A stretch of DNA of 64,000 nt from Roseiarcus sp963782255. Its GTDB lineage: Bacteria > Pseudomonadota > Alphaproteobacteria > Rhizobiales > Beijerinckiaceae. Within the stretch, counting starts at the first letter, position 1, and each line of letters opens with the position of its first letter. The notes under the pieces were generated by a model. The model worked only from the letters and a program-made list of their open reading frames with translations, made no database searches and was not told the origin of the DNA. A program made the position numbers and the translations under genes. The stretch lies in contig CAWAIS010000001.1 of NCBI GenBank assembly GCA_963782255.1, positions 1,488,001 through 1,552,000 of the forward strand. Reading direction: 5' to 3'. Shown here in pieces: positions 36,534-44,440 of the stretch.

Positions 36534-37064
36534 ACGGAGTGCCTCGCGCAAACATCCGGAGCGCCGCTCGCGATATTCGAGGCTCAGATTTCAAGCAGTT
36601 GGCGGGTGCAAATTATGGGAACGAATGTCGCCGCACACGTTCATTGCGACCGGCTGCTATCCTCCATTTGCGACGTCCACTGTCGAGATCCCGAATGACC
36701 CCTTGACTGAAGGGTTTCAGACGCCGGCCCTTTCGGACGGTCGTGCGAGACGCGGGGGCCGGCGTTTGAAAGCCTCGTAAGGAGGAAACCGCGGGGAGGA
36801 AGGGCGCTGTTTGACCGAGCGCGGCCTATGGGGATTTGAGGATCGCGGTCGGATCGCCGATTTGGGGGCGGTGGCGGAAGGCGGTCGGTTTCATCGTCGG
36901 GAGCCGAGACGACGGGCTTCTTGTCGGGCGCGGATGAGGGCGACGGGGATGGGCTCGGCGGCTGGAGAGCCTGTGCGGACGTCGGGAGGACGTCGCGTTC
37001 CTGCTCCGGCGTGCGGCTGGAGGCGAGGGGAAGCGGCGCTGCGAGGCGGGACGCGCGGCGTCGG
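36534..37064. other. IS91-element terminal region, no gene supported
   Basis: Contains the presumed 3' end of the IS91-type element, including the hairpin at 36717-36769. Open frames here on both strands are low-complexity, Arg/Pro-rich and lack family resemblance. Sequence from 36534 to about 36690 is outside the element and shows nothing recognisable. Confidence 0.45.
36717..36769. repeat. Terminal hairpin of the IS91-type element
   Basis: Arms TCAGACGCCGGCCC (36717-36730) and GGGCCGGCGTTTGA (36756-36769) pair over 14 positions with one mismatch. It lies downstream of the transposase C-terminus, the place where IS91 elements carry their origin-end hairpin. Confidence 0.6.
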
Positions 37065-37307
37065 TCATGACGTGTCGATCCTGATCCGGCTTGGGGAAGG
37101 CGATCGCGCGGGGCGCGGCCCTTCGAACGTCTCGACAATGATCATCCGGCCGCCGCAGCAGGGGCAGCGCCGCGCCGGCGAAACGGCTTCGGCCTGGCCG
37201 TCGGTCTCGGCGTGCGAGCCCTCGGGTGCAGCCTCGGGCGCGGCGAGCGCCTGGCGGACGCGCTCGATGTTGCTGGCTCGGACCGCGCCGGCGAAGAGGC
37301 CGTAGTG
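37065..37307 (-). pseudogene. C-terminal fragment of the split IS91 transposase
   Basis: 80 codons plus stop, in the frame that continues the N-terminal part after removal of the IS110-type element. It begins HYGLFAGAVRASNIERVRQAL and ends with PCCGGRMIIVETFEG ... RIDTS, the standard IS91 transposase tail with its CCGG(R) motif. It has no start codon of its own and is not expected to be translated. Confidence 0.85.
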
Positions 37308-37385
37308 ATGATGTGGACGGCCTCACCCGAATGGCATCAAGTGCCAAGGCGTGACCGGTGCAGGTCGCAGATAGGGAAGCCGTCC

Positions 37386-38411
37386 ATGAAGACCTTTATC
37401 AGGATTGGGATCGACCTGGCGAAGAACTTTTTCCAGGTGCATGCAATCGAGCGCGAGGGTGCGCCTGCGGTTACGCGCAAATTGAGCCGAGGTAAGGTGC
37501 TTGCTTTCTTCGCCCAAGCGGCGCCCTGCCGCGTCGGGATGGAGGCTTGTGGATCGTCCCATTACTGGGCGCGGGAGATCCGGGCGTTGGGGCACGAAGT
37601 GGTCTTGATTCCTCCTGCTTACACGAAACCCTACGTCAAGCGCGGCAAGAACGATGCGAACGACGCGGCTGCGATCTGCGAGGCCATGTCGCGGCCCGAG
37701 ATGCGGTTCGTGCCGATCAAGAGCGCGGATCAGCAAGCCGTGCTGATGCTGCACAAGACTCGGGAATTGCTGGTCAAGCAGCGAACCATGACCGTCAATG
37801 CGCTGCGCGGTCATCTCTCGGAGTTCGGCTTGATCGCGCCCAAGGGCATCCACCGGGTCAAGGAATTGTTGGCGCTCGCGCAAGCCGACGAGACCCTTCC
37901 CGAAGAGGCCAAGCAAGCAACCGCGATGCTGGCTTCGCACAGCGACGGCCTCGACGAAAAGATCGACGATCTGGAGAAGACGATCGCCCGGGCGAGCGGC
38001 AAGAACCAGACGAGCCGGTTGCTGGACGAGATCCCCGCCTTCGGCCCGCTGATCGCATCAGCGATGGTCGCTTTCAATCCCGATCCCAGCGTCTTCAGGT
38101 CGGGAAGCGATTTCAGCGCGTCTCTGGGCATTACTCCGAGCCAGCACTCGAGCGGCGGCAAGGACAAGCTCGGCGCTATCACCAAAAAGGGTAACCGGTA
38201 TTTGCGCAAGATGCTGGTCGTGGGATGCACGTCGGTTTTGCGCGTGGCCCGTAAATACAAAGGCGCCCTGGCCGAATGGATCGTCGCCATGAGGGCCAGG
38301 AAGCCCGAGCGCGTCGTCGCCGTCGCCCTGGCCAACAAGCTGGCCAGAATCGCCTGGGCGATGATGTCGACCGGCGAAGCCTTCCGAACCGAACTTTACA
38401 CGAAGGCCTGA
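37386..38411 (+). CDS. IS110-family transposase (DEDD recombinase)
   Basis: 341 residues from ATG 37386; upstream in-frame codons belong to the IS end and host gene. The RuvC-like N-terminal domain has D10 (IGIDLAK), E53 (GMEACGSSHYW), and D90/D93 (KNDANDAA). The C-terminal Transposase_20 domain has the SSGGKDKLG motif (Ser255/256, the likely nucleophile) and the KKGNRYLRK segment. IS110 enzymes integrate through a circular intermediate, guided by an RNA encoded at the element end. The gene is full length and looks active. Confidence 0.95.
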   Translation: MKTFIRIGIDLAKNFFQVHAIEREGAPAVTRKLSRGKVLAFFAQAAPCRVGMEACGSSHYWAREIRALGHEVVLIPPAYTKPYVKRGKNDANDAAAICEAMSRPEMRFVPIKSADQQAVLMLHKTRELLVKQRTMTVNALRGHLSEFGLIAPKGIHRVKELLALAQADETLPEEAKQATAMLASHSDGLDEKIDDLEKTIARASGKNQTSRLLDEIPAFGPLIASAMVAFNPDPSVFRSGSDFSASLGITPSQHSSGGKDKLGAITKKGNRYLRKMLVVGCTSVLRVARKYKGALAEWIVAMRARKPERVVAVALANKLARIAWAMMSTGEAFRTELYTKA

Positions 38412-38662
38412 CGACAAAGAGCTCTCCAAGATAGACGTTTCAGTTTCGAAGAGATTGGCAAGCGCAACGACGTGATGAACGACACGGTCGCAACGAAAGC
38501 CCAGGACACCCTGACATCCGCCACGAGCCCCGAGCTCGCCGTAGTGATAGGGACCAGGACTGTCGAATATCATCAGGGCCAGCGGTCCTATACCGCACCA
38601 ACAGGCCGGACATATGACCGCAGCCGACCAAAGCGATCAGAACGTCGAAAACCACTTGCCAA
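38412..38662 (+). ncRNA. Candidate bridge/seek RNA of the IS110/IS1111-type element
   Basis: The noncoding 3' end of the element, between the transposase stop and the right inverted repeat. GCCGTAGTGAT at 38538-38548 is identical to the left target flank at 37299-37309, right up to the insertion point, as expected of a left target guide. It is followed by a potential stem GGACC (38551-38555) / GGTCC (38584-38588). ACCGCA (38592-38597) beyond the stem is complementary to TGCGGT in the right flank (38685-38690). ACATATG (38610-38616) repeats the right-end junction (38673-38679), a possible donor guide. RNA ends and full folding are not determined. Confidence 0.6.
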
Positions 38663-38676
38663 GAGGCCGTCCACAT

Positions 38677-39654
38677 ATGTCGGATGCGGTGGAAGCCGCT
38701 CGGCAGCACGTGCAGGAGAAAGCGGCGGATGAACTCGTGGGCCGCGAGCGTCATGGTCTTGAACCGGTCGCGGCCTTCGACCCGATAGTCCTTCCACTTG
38801 AATGTGACGCCCTTGTCGTCCAGCTCCATGAGCCTGGAGTTCGAGATCGCGACGCGGTGGGTGTAGCGGGCGAGATAGGCGAGCACGGCCTTCGGCCCGG
38901 CGAACGGCCTCTTGGCATAGACGATCCATTCCGATCGGCGCAGCGGCGCGAGGACGGCGTCGAAGGCGGCTTTGTCGGCGAGCCGCGCGAGGTCGCCGAG
39001 GAAGACGAGGCGTCCGGCCGCATGCAGGGCTGCGAGCCCTTCGAGGAAGAGCCGGCGGAAGAGACGCGACAGCATCCGCACGGGCAGGAAGAAGCCGGGC
39101 TTGCAGGCGATCCAGCGCGATCCGTCCAGCGACAGGCCGCCGCCGGGAACGATGACGTGGACGTGCGGATGGTGGGTCAGCGCCGAGCCCCAGGTGTGCA
39201 GTACGGCGGTCAGGCCGATGCGCGCGCCCAGATGCTTCGGGTCGGCCGCGATCGTGGTCAGCGTCTGGGCGGCGGTCCTGAACAGGAGGTCGTAGACGGG
39301 GGACTTGTTCTGGAACGCGACGGCGCCGATCGACGCCGGCAGGGTGAAGACGACGTGGTAATAGGGAACCGGCAGGAGTTCGGCCTCGCGGTCTTCGAGC
39401 CATTCCCTCGCCGCGGCCGCCTGGCACTTCGGGCAGTGGCGATTGCGGCAGGAATTGTAGGAGATCCGTTCGTGCGCACAGTCCTCGCAGCGCTCGACGT
39501 GTCCGCCGAGCGCGGCTGTGCGACAGGTCTCGATCGCCGACATGACCTTCAACTGGTCGAGGCTCACGTGACCGGCGTTGGCCATTCGCCACGCCGCCCC
39601 GTGGGCGCGAAAGACGTCGGCGACCTCCAGGTGGTGACCCGGTGGCCGCGCCAT
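38677..39654 (-). pseudogene. N-terminal part of IS91-family HUH transposase, interrupted
   Basis: 326 codons of an IS91 transposase up to HRIRH, where the IS110-type element begins. A zinc-finger region uses C56, C59, C69, C74 and C77; the HUH motif HVH is at 164-166 (HHPHVHVIVPGGG); Y260 and Y264 in YLARYTHR are the two nucleophilic tyrosines. The open frame continues to 38440, but the last 78 codons are IS110 sequence. The core catalytic residues survive, so a truncated chimera could be made, though the conserved C-terminus is lost. Confidence 0.88.
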
Positions 39655-39664
39655 GCGGCCGCGG

Positions 39665-40540
39665 TCAGTCGGCCGGCTTTCGCTTCGCCAGGTTGACGCC
39701 GAGCCGCTCGAGCGGGCTCTTGACGTCGCGGATCGTGTTGACCGCGACCTGGGTGTAGAGCGCGGTCGTCTCGAGCTTGGCGTGGCCGAGCAACACCTGG
39801 ATCACCCGAATGTCGACGTCCTGTTCGAGCAGATGGGTGGCGAAGCTGTGCCGCAGCGTATGCGGTGACACGCGCTTGGAGATGCCGGCCAGGTCTTTGG
39901 CGGCGGTGACGGCGCGATTGAGCTGACGGGCGGTGATCGGGTTGACCGGGTTTTGGCCGGGGAACAGCCAGGCCCGCGGCCGCGCCGCCTTCCACCATGC
40001 GCGCAACAGTTCGAGCAGTTGCGGCGACAGCATCACATAACGGTCCCGCTGCCCTTTGCCCTGCTCGACCCGAAGCGTCATGCGCTGGCTGTCGATGTCG
40101 GACACCTTCAGGTGCGCGACCTCGGACACGCGCAGGCCCGCGCCGTAGGCGACGCTGAGCGCGGCCTTGTACTTCAGGCCCGGCGCGGCTTCGAGCAGGA
40201 GCGCGACCTCTTCCTGGCTGAGCACGACCGGCGCCCTGCGCGGCTTGTTCACGATCGTCAGAGGACGAACGAGGTCTGGCCGTTCGAGCGTCACGGTGAA
40301 GAAGAACCGAAGCGCGGTGACGGCGGCGTTGATCGAACCTGGGCTGATCTGCTGCTGCGCCAGATGCAACTGAAAGCGGCGAAGGTCCTCCTTCGTCGCC
40401 GTATCGGGCGACCGGCCCAGGAAGGCCGTAAAGGTCCTGACGTGCCGGACGTAGTCCTTCTGCACCTTCTCCTTGAACCGACGCGCCGTCATGTCGTCGA
40501 TCATGCGCTGACGCAGCGGGTTGATGGGCTTGTCGGACAT
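39665..40540 (-). CDS. Tyrosine recombinase (integrase) of the IS91-type element
   Basis: 291 residues: an N-terminal SAM-like core-binding domain, then a catalytic domain with GAGLRVSEVAHL (Arg), the GKGQRDRYV strand (Lys region), HTLRHSFATHLLE (His-x-x-Arg), and LGHAKLETTALYTQV with the tyrosine nucleophile. XerC/D-like recombinases of this subtype are found directly upstream of IS91-family transposases in many Rhizobiales. Ten bases separate it from the transposase start. It appears intact. Confidence 0.92.
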   Translation of the reverse strand: MSDKPINPLRQRMIDDMTARRFKEKVQKDYVRHVRTFTAFLGRSPDTATKEDLRRFQLHLAQQQISPGSINAAVTALRFFFTVTLERPDLVRPLTIVNKPRRAPVVLSQEEVALLLEAAPGLKYKAALSVAYGAGLRVSEVAHLKVSDIDSQRMTLRVEQGKGQRDRYVMLSPQLLELLRAWWKAARPRAWLFPGQNPVNPITARQLNRAVTAAKDLAGISKRVSPHTLRHSFATHLLEQDVDIRVIQVLLGHAKLETTALYTQVAVNTIRDVKSPLERLGVNLAKRKPAD

Positions 40541-40559
40541 CGCGAAAGCTCCTGTCTCC

Positions 40560-40578
40560 CATGGGGTTGAACCCCATG
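40560..40578. repeat. Palindrome at the integrase end of the IS91-type element
   Basis: CATGGGGTT-G-AACCCCATG, a perfect 9-bp stem 20 bp upstream of the integrase start. It probably belongs to the terminal region of the element. Confidence 0.6.
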
Positions 40579-40804
40579 ATTCTGAGACAGTCCTGGCCTC
40601 GTCCGACCCAGCTTCCCGCGCTGCCCTCGCCGCAGCTACCGCGCGAGCGGTTTAGTCCTAACGTCGTCTCGCGACCTTCAATTGCACGAATGGTCGCTCG
40701 GGGTCGAAGGCGGTCGGTCGGCGATCCCTCAGGGCTCTGCCTGAGATCATGCAGGCAAAGGACAGGCGAAGGTTGGGGAAAAGAGGCGGGAGGGCCTTGA
40801 GGAG

Positions 40805-40850
40805 AAAAATTTTAGCCCAAATCGCTCGTAACCCATTGAAAAGTCCCAAT
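40805..40850. repeat. Dispersed intergenic repeat, copy 1
   Basis: AAAAATTTT, a 14-nt variable stretch, then GTAACCCATTGAAAAG and an ATTCG-containing tail followed by CAAGGAAA. Copy 2 is at 53508-53560. The 16-base block GTAACCCATTGAAAAG is identical in both. Confidence 0.6.
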
Positions 40851-40858
40851 TCGCCAAA

Positions 40859-40899
40859 GGAAATGCAAGGAAAATACAAGGTTAATTCCTTGCATTTCC
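40859..40899. terminator. 14-bp stem-loop, possible transcription terminator
   Basis: GGAAATGCAAGGAA (40859-40872) pairs perfectly with TTCCTTGCATTTCC (40886-40899) around a 13-nt loop. It lies downstream of the minus-strand hydrolase gene (40998-41507). A clean U-run is absent, so it may be a terminator or just part of the repeat-rich spacer. Confidence 0.4.
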
Positions 40900-40997
40900 C
40901 TTGCATTTGGTTTGGTCTGGCTTGGATTCAGCTTGGTTTGGCTTGGTTTTCCTTGGCGGCGTTGGCCTCAAGGCGTGTTGTAGCCGCCAGCGGCCGT

Positions 40998-41507
40998 TCA
41001 GCCCTTCGCCTGCGCGCCGGCGTCGGAGCGGTAGCGGAAGTCGCAGAAGCTCGCGCCGCCCATGATGGTCTGCGTCCGGGTCAGCTTGATGCGCGGATCG
41101 TAGCCTTCGCAGAAGGCGCCGTCGCGGTTGCACGAGAGGATGTCGCCGATCTCGCCGAGGCCCATCGCCCGGTAGGTCTCGGCGTAGCGGCAACGCCTGA
41201 CGTTGAAGTCGAACACGCCCGGCGCGTCGGCGACGACGTCGATCGTCAGCGCGTCGTCCCTGGTCCAGAGCTCGAGGATGGACTTGAAGCCTTCGAGGTC
41301 CGCCCCGGCGGGCGCGCGCTTGGCCAGCTCGGCGCCCGAGGCGATCGCGGCCCGGCGAATGGCCTTGCGCAGGATCTCCCGCGCCCGCTCCTCGCCGAGC
41401 GCCGCGCGCATCTCCTCGTAGATCGGCGCGATGATCTGAGCCTCGATCTTGCGGCGCGCGAGCACGCCAAGCTCGTCCGGCCTCTCCTCGACGCTCATCG
41501 TGTCCAT
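40998..41507 (-). CDS. L-2-amino-thiazoline-4-carboxylic acid hydrolase-like protein
   Basis: 169 residues from ATG 41507 (AAGG upstream). An N-terminal helix pair (ARRKIEAQIIAPIYEEMRAALGEERAREILRKAIRRAA) is followed by the PF14196-type core DFNVRRCRYAETYRAMGLGEIGDILSCNRDGAFCEGYDPRIKLTRTQTIMGGASFCDFRYR, including conserved cysteines. The named enzyme hydrolyses L-ATC to S-carbamoyl-cysteine in Pseudomonas. Most homologues are uncharacterised, so the substrate is uncertain. It is divergent from kdsA, 81 bp apart. Confidence 0.8.
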   Translation of the reverse strand: MDTMSVEERPDELGVLARRKIEAQIIAPIYEEMRAALGEERAREILRKAIRRAAIASGAELAKRAPAGADLEGFKSILELWTRDDALTIDVVADAPGVFDFNVRRCRYAETYRAMGLGEIGDILSCNRDGAFCEGYDPRIKLTRTQTIMGGASFCDFRYRSDAGAQAKG

Positions 41508-41588
41508 CCTTGCTTTGCGCCCACCTTGCCAGCTTAAGCATTTTGCCGCAAAGACCCGCGGACTGCAAAGCGGGACAGGGATAAAGCC

Positions 41589-42446
41589 TTGCGCAACAAC
41601 GCCATCGTCGAGGTCGGCCGGGGTCCGCTTGCGGCGCGCTTCGGCGCGAGCCTGCCGCTCGCCCTGATCGCGGGCCCGTGCCAGGTGGAGAGCCGAGCGC
41701 ATGCGCTCGAGACCGCGGCGGCGCTGAAAGAGATTGCGGCGCGGCGCAGGATCGGCCTCGTCTACAAGTCGTCGTTCGACAAGGCGAACCGCACGTCGAG
41801 CTCGGGCGCGCGCGGGCTCGGGCTCGAGGCGTCGCTGCCGGTCTTCGCCGAAATCCGCGAGACGATCGGCCTGCCGGTGATCACCGACGTCCATGAGGCG
41901 AGCCAGTGCGCGAAAGTCGCCGAGGCGGTCGACGCCTTGCAGATTCCGGCCTTCCTCTGCCGCCAGACGGATCTCCTCGTCGCGGCGGCCCGAACGGGCC
42001 GGGCGGTCAACGTCAAGAAGGGCCAGTTCCTCGCGCCCTGGGACATGAGACATGTCGTCGCCAAGCTCGACGAGGCCGGCGCGGCCGACATCCTTGTGAC
42101 GGAGCGCGGCGCGAGCTTCGGCTACAACACCCTTGTTTCCGACATGCGCTCGCTGCCGATCATGGCGCTGGAGACGGGCGCGCCGGTCATCTTCGACGCC
42201 ACGCATTCGGTCCAAGAGCCGGGCGGACTCGGCGCGTCATCCGGCGGGCAACGGGAGTTCGTCGCGGTGCTGGCGCGAGCGGCGGTCGCGGTCGGGGTCG
42301 CCGGCGTCTTCATCGAGACCCATCCCGATCCGGACCACGCCCCGTCCGACGGGCCGAGCATGTTGCCGCTCAGGGACTTCGAGCGGCTTATCGGAGACTT
42401 GCAGGAGTTCGACCGGCTGGCCAAGCGAGCGCTATCCCCAGTTTAG
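41589..42446 (+). CDS. kdsA: 3-deoxy-8-phosphooctulonate synthase (KDO8P synthase)
   Basis: 285 residues from a TTG start at 41589. TIM-barrel blocks are LIAGPCQVES, VYKSSFDKANRTS, PVITDVHEASQ, QIPAFLCRQTDLL, NVKKGQFLAPWDM, ERGASFGYNTLV, DATHSVQEPGG and ETHPDPDHAPSDGPSML. C31 in AGPC replaces the Asn of E. coli KdsA, so this is the metal-dependent class. It condenses PEP with arabinose-5-phosphate to make KDO for lipopolysaccharide. Confidence 0.95.
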   Translation: MRNNAIVEVGRGPLAARFGASLPLALIAGPCQVESRAHALETAAALKEIAARRRIGLVYKSSFDKANRTSSSGARGLGLEASLPVFAEIRETIGLPVITDVHEASQCAKVAEAVDALQIPAFLCRQTDLLVAAARTGRAVNVKKGQFLAPWDMRHVVAKLDEAGAADILVTERGASFGYNTLVSDMRSLPIMALETGAPVIFDATHSVQEPGGLGASSGGQREFVAVLARAAVAVGVAGVFIETHPDPDHAPSDGPSMLPLRDFERLIGDLQEFDRLAKRALSPV

Positions 42447-42517
42447 CGCATTGGCGTGTCATACAGCGGTCGCGTGCGGGAGATAATTCTGACGCATTGG
42501 GCCAAAATCCGCGATCC

Positions 42518-43420
42518 ATGGACAAATACCTCTTCAGCTACGCCACCGCGAGCGACCCGCCGCTGAAACGCGGCATCATTCGCCTCGTCGAAAAGGCGAC
42601 CGGCCAACCGGAGCTGAAGCGGCTCTATCTCAACAATCAGCGCTTTCCCCGGGCCAACGAAAGCTTCTGGCAGGCGGCGGTGCGGTCGCTGGCGCTCGAC
42701 GTGCGCTATGACGCGGATGCGCTCGCGGCGATCCCCAAGACGGGCCCTGTCGTGGTCGTCGCCAACCACCCCTACGGGGTGCTCGACGGCATCGTCATTT
42801 CGTGGCTCGTGAGCAAGGTGCGGCCGGACTTTGTCGTCTTGACCAATGCGGTGCTGATGCGCGCACCAGAGATACAAGGCTTCATCCTGCCGATCGATTT
42901 CAGCGAATCCGAGGAGGCGCTGCGCACGAACCTCGACTCCCGCGCCGCGGCGCGGGCGCAGCTCGAAAAAGGCGGGGTCGTCGTGGTGTTCCCTGCCGGC
43001 GCCGTGTCGACCGCGCCTGATAAGCTGGGCCTGAAACCGGCCGTGGACGCGCGCTGGCAGCCGTTCGTTTCGCAGCTCATCCAGCGTTCGCAGGCGACGG
43101 TCGTTCCGATGTGGTTCGGCGGGCAAAACAGCCGCCTCTTTCAGATCGCGAGCCACGTCAGCTACACGCTGCGCATCTCCTTGATCTTCCACGAGGTGAG
43201 GTCACGGATCGGAACGGCTCTGCCGGTCGCGATCGGCGCGCCGATTCCGTTCGCCATGCTCTCCAGCTTCAAGGACAGGCAAGCGCTCGCCGACGACCTC
43301 AAGGATGGGGTTTACGCCCTGGCCCGGCTCGCTCCTGTCGTTGATAAACCGCGTCGGCCCGCGCACAAGCTCTTGAAGCCGGTGCGCGTGGCGTTGAAGG
43401 CGCAGAAGCGGGCCGCGTAG
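42518..43420 (+). CDS. Lysophospholipid acyltransferase (PlsC-like)
   Basis: 300 residues from ATG 42518. The acyltransferase core has VVVANHPYGVLDGIVISWL (NHP motif with the catalytic His and downstream Asp), PIDFSESEEALRTN, and GGVVVVFPAGAVST (the FPEG-like block). It resembles the 1-acyl-glycerol-phosphate / ornithine-lipid acyltransferase group that has an NHPxGxLDG motif. The exact acceptor is unknown. It follows kdsA on the same strand after 71 bp, so envelope lipid synthesis is a sensible context. Confidence 0.85.
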   Translation: MDKYLFSYATASDPPLKRGIIRLVEKATGQPELKRLYLNNQRFPRANESFWQAAVRSLALDVRYDADALAAIPKTGPVVVVANHPYGVLDGIVISWLVSKVRPDFVVLTNAVLMRAPEIQGFILPIDFSESEEALRTNLDSRAAARAQLEKGGVVVVFPAGAVSTAPDKLGLKPAVDARWQPFVSQLIQRSQATVVPMWFGGQNSRLFQIASHVSYTLRISLIFHEVRSRIGTALPVAIGAPIPFAMLSSFKDRQALADDLKDGVYALARLAPVVDKPRRPAHKLLKPVRVALKAQKRAA

Positions 43421-43512
43421 GGAGTTATCCCAGCTTCTTCCCATGTCCGCGACGCGACCGTCCGCGTCCGCGGGCCGCCGACCTTTTCCGATTGCTCCTG
43501 TTGATTCTGCTT

Positions 43513-43980
43513 TTAGCCGCCGCGTCCCCGATAGGGTGGGACGCCCTGGTCCGGAACCCAGACCCCATCCGGAAGCTTGCCGCTCTGCCAGAAGACGTCG
43601 ATCGGAATTCCGCCGCGCGGAAACCAGTACCCGCCGATCCTCAGCCATCGCGGCTTGAGGAGATCGACCAGGTCCTTGCCGATGCGCACAGTGCAATCCT
43701 CATGAAACGCGCCGTGATTGCGGAAGCTCGCGAGATAGAGCTTCAACGACTTCGACTCGACGAGCCATTGGTCCGGCGCGTAGTCGATGACGAGGTGGGC
43801 GAAGTCGGGCTGGCCCGTCACCGGGCAGATCGATGTGAACTCGGGCGCGGCGAACCGGGTGACATAATCGGTGTCGGCATGCGGATTGGGCGCCCGGTCG
43901 AGGGTCTTCGCGTCGGGCGCCTCGGGAATCCGGGACGGCTGCCCGAGATGGGCGAAACCGGGTTTCGTTCTGTTGCTCAT
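43513..43980 (-). CDS. queF: NADPH-dependent 7-cyano-7-deazaguanine reductase
   Basis: 155 residues from ATG 43980. It is a single-domain (type I) QueF: EFTSICPVTGQPDFAHLVIDYAP holds the nucleophile C52 and the proton donor D59, and VESKSLKLYLASFRNHGAFHED is the QueF signature. It reduces preQ0 to preQ1 for queuosine in tRNA. No queC/D/E genes are adjacent. Confidence 0.95.
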   Translation of the reverse strand: MSNRTKPGFAHLGQPSRIPEAPDAKTLDRAPNPHADTDYVTRFAAPEFTSICPVTGQPDFAHLVIDYAPDQWLVESKSLKLYLASFRNHGAFHEDCTVRIGKDLVDLLKPRWLRIGGYWFPRGGIPIDVFWQSGKLPDGVWVPDQGVPPYRGRGG

Positions 43981-44080
43981 CGGCTCATTTAACCGCGCCG
44001 AGCGGCCCTCGGCAACGTCTTCGGTCCTCTTTCTCGCACGCTTGGCCGCTGTCAACCGAGCCGAAGGAGGCCATTGCCCC

Positions 44081-44314
44081 TCATCTGAACTGTCCGCCGA
44101 CCGGTCCGCCGCCGAATCCGGCCGATATGTAGCCACTCATCCTGACGCAAACGCCGTTCGGCCCCAAAATCCCTGGAGAACCAGCGACATTGCAGTGTTT
44201 CGCCGGGTCGGGAGGCTTCGCCTTCTTGTTCTGCGCCGGCAGCTCGGCGGCCGCCGTGGCGCCCATGAGGGCGAGCATGATCACAAAGGCGATAAAAGGC
44301 CGGTCGATCCTCAT
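44081..44314 (-). CDS. Short exported peptide resembling a porin N-terminus
   Basis: 77 residues: a Sec signal peptide (MRIDRPFIAFVIMLALMGATAAA), a Lys-rich linker, and CNVAGSPGILGPNGVCVRMSGYISAGFGGG, which resembles the C...G-x-C-hydrophobic-GGY start of Rhizobiales porins. It then stops at GGQFR. It is either a genuine small periplasmic protein or the remains of a porin gene. The 3' side (queF) shows no porin sequence. Confidence 0.6.
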   Translation of the reverse strand: MRIDRPFIAFVIMLALMGATAAAELPAQNKKAKPPDPAKHCNVAGSPGILGPNGVCVRMSGYISAGFGGGPVGGQFR

Positions 44315-44440
44315 AGTGGACTCCTTTCGGCCACGTGCCGGGTTTATGGGGCGCCCGGGTTCACGTTGCAACGCGCTTGCGACTCGTGGCGCAATTCGCA
44401 AGGTATAGCTCAACCGTGGAATGGGGAGCGCGCGTACGGC

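Larger units (their letters stand above)
37311..38679 (+). mobile_element. IS110/IS1111-type insertion sequence
   Basis: 1,369 bp from the left inverted repeat ATGTGGACGGCCTC (37311-37324) through the matching right copy GAGGCCGTCCACAT (38663-38676) plus one ATG of the direct ATG repeat found at both junctions (37308-37310 and 38677-38679). Perfect 14-bp terminal repeats, a short 5' end (75 bp) and a long 3' noncoding end (about 250 bp) fit the IS1111 subgroup. Deleting this segment restores the frame of the host IS91 transposase. Confidence 0.85.
36717..40578 (-). mobile_element. IS91-type element (integrase + HUH transposase) split by an IS110-type insertion
   Basis: Read on the minus strand: terminal palindrome (40560-40578), tyrosine integrase (40540-39665), IS91 transposase (39654 onward), interruption by the IS110-type element (about 37311-38679), transposase C-terminus (ending 37065), then a terminal hairpin (36717-36769). 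Integrase plus IS91 transposase is a recurrent pairing in Rhizobiales. The outer borders are approximate because IS91 elements lack inverted repeats and target duplications. Confidence 0.75.
40541..40997. other. Intergenic region between the IS91-type element and the hydrolase gene
   Basis: Contains the terminal palindrome (40560-40578), one copy of a dispersed repeat (about 40805-40850), a 14-bp hairpin (40859-40899), and a TTGG-rich low-complexity tract (40899-40960). No protein-coding gene is supported. Confidence 0.5.

Noticed and set aside
36811..37305. Plus-strand gene before the IS110 transposase
   Set aside because: Arg/Gly/Ala-rich frame that is antisense to the IS91 transposase C-terminus, which has a recognisable conserved ending.
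38440..39654. Intact 404-codon IS91 transposase
   Set aside because: The last 78 codons are IS110-type sequence; the real C-terminus lies at 37065-37307 beyond the inserted element.
40899..40960. TTGG-rich tract as a CRISPR-like or satellite array
   Set aside because: The units are irregular and short, with no constant repeat and spacer structure.
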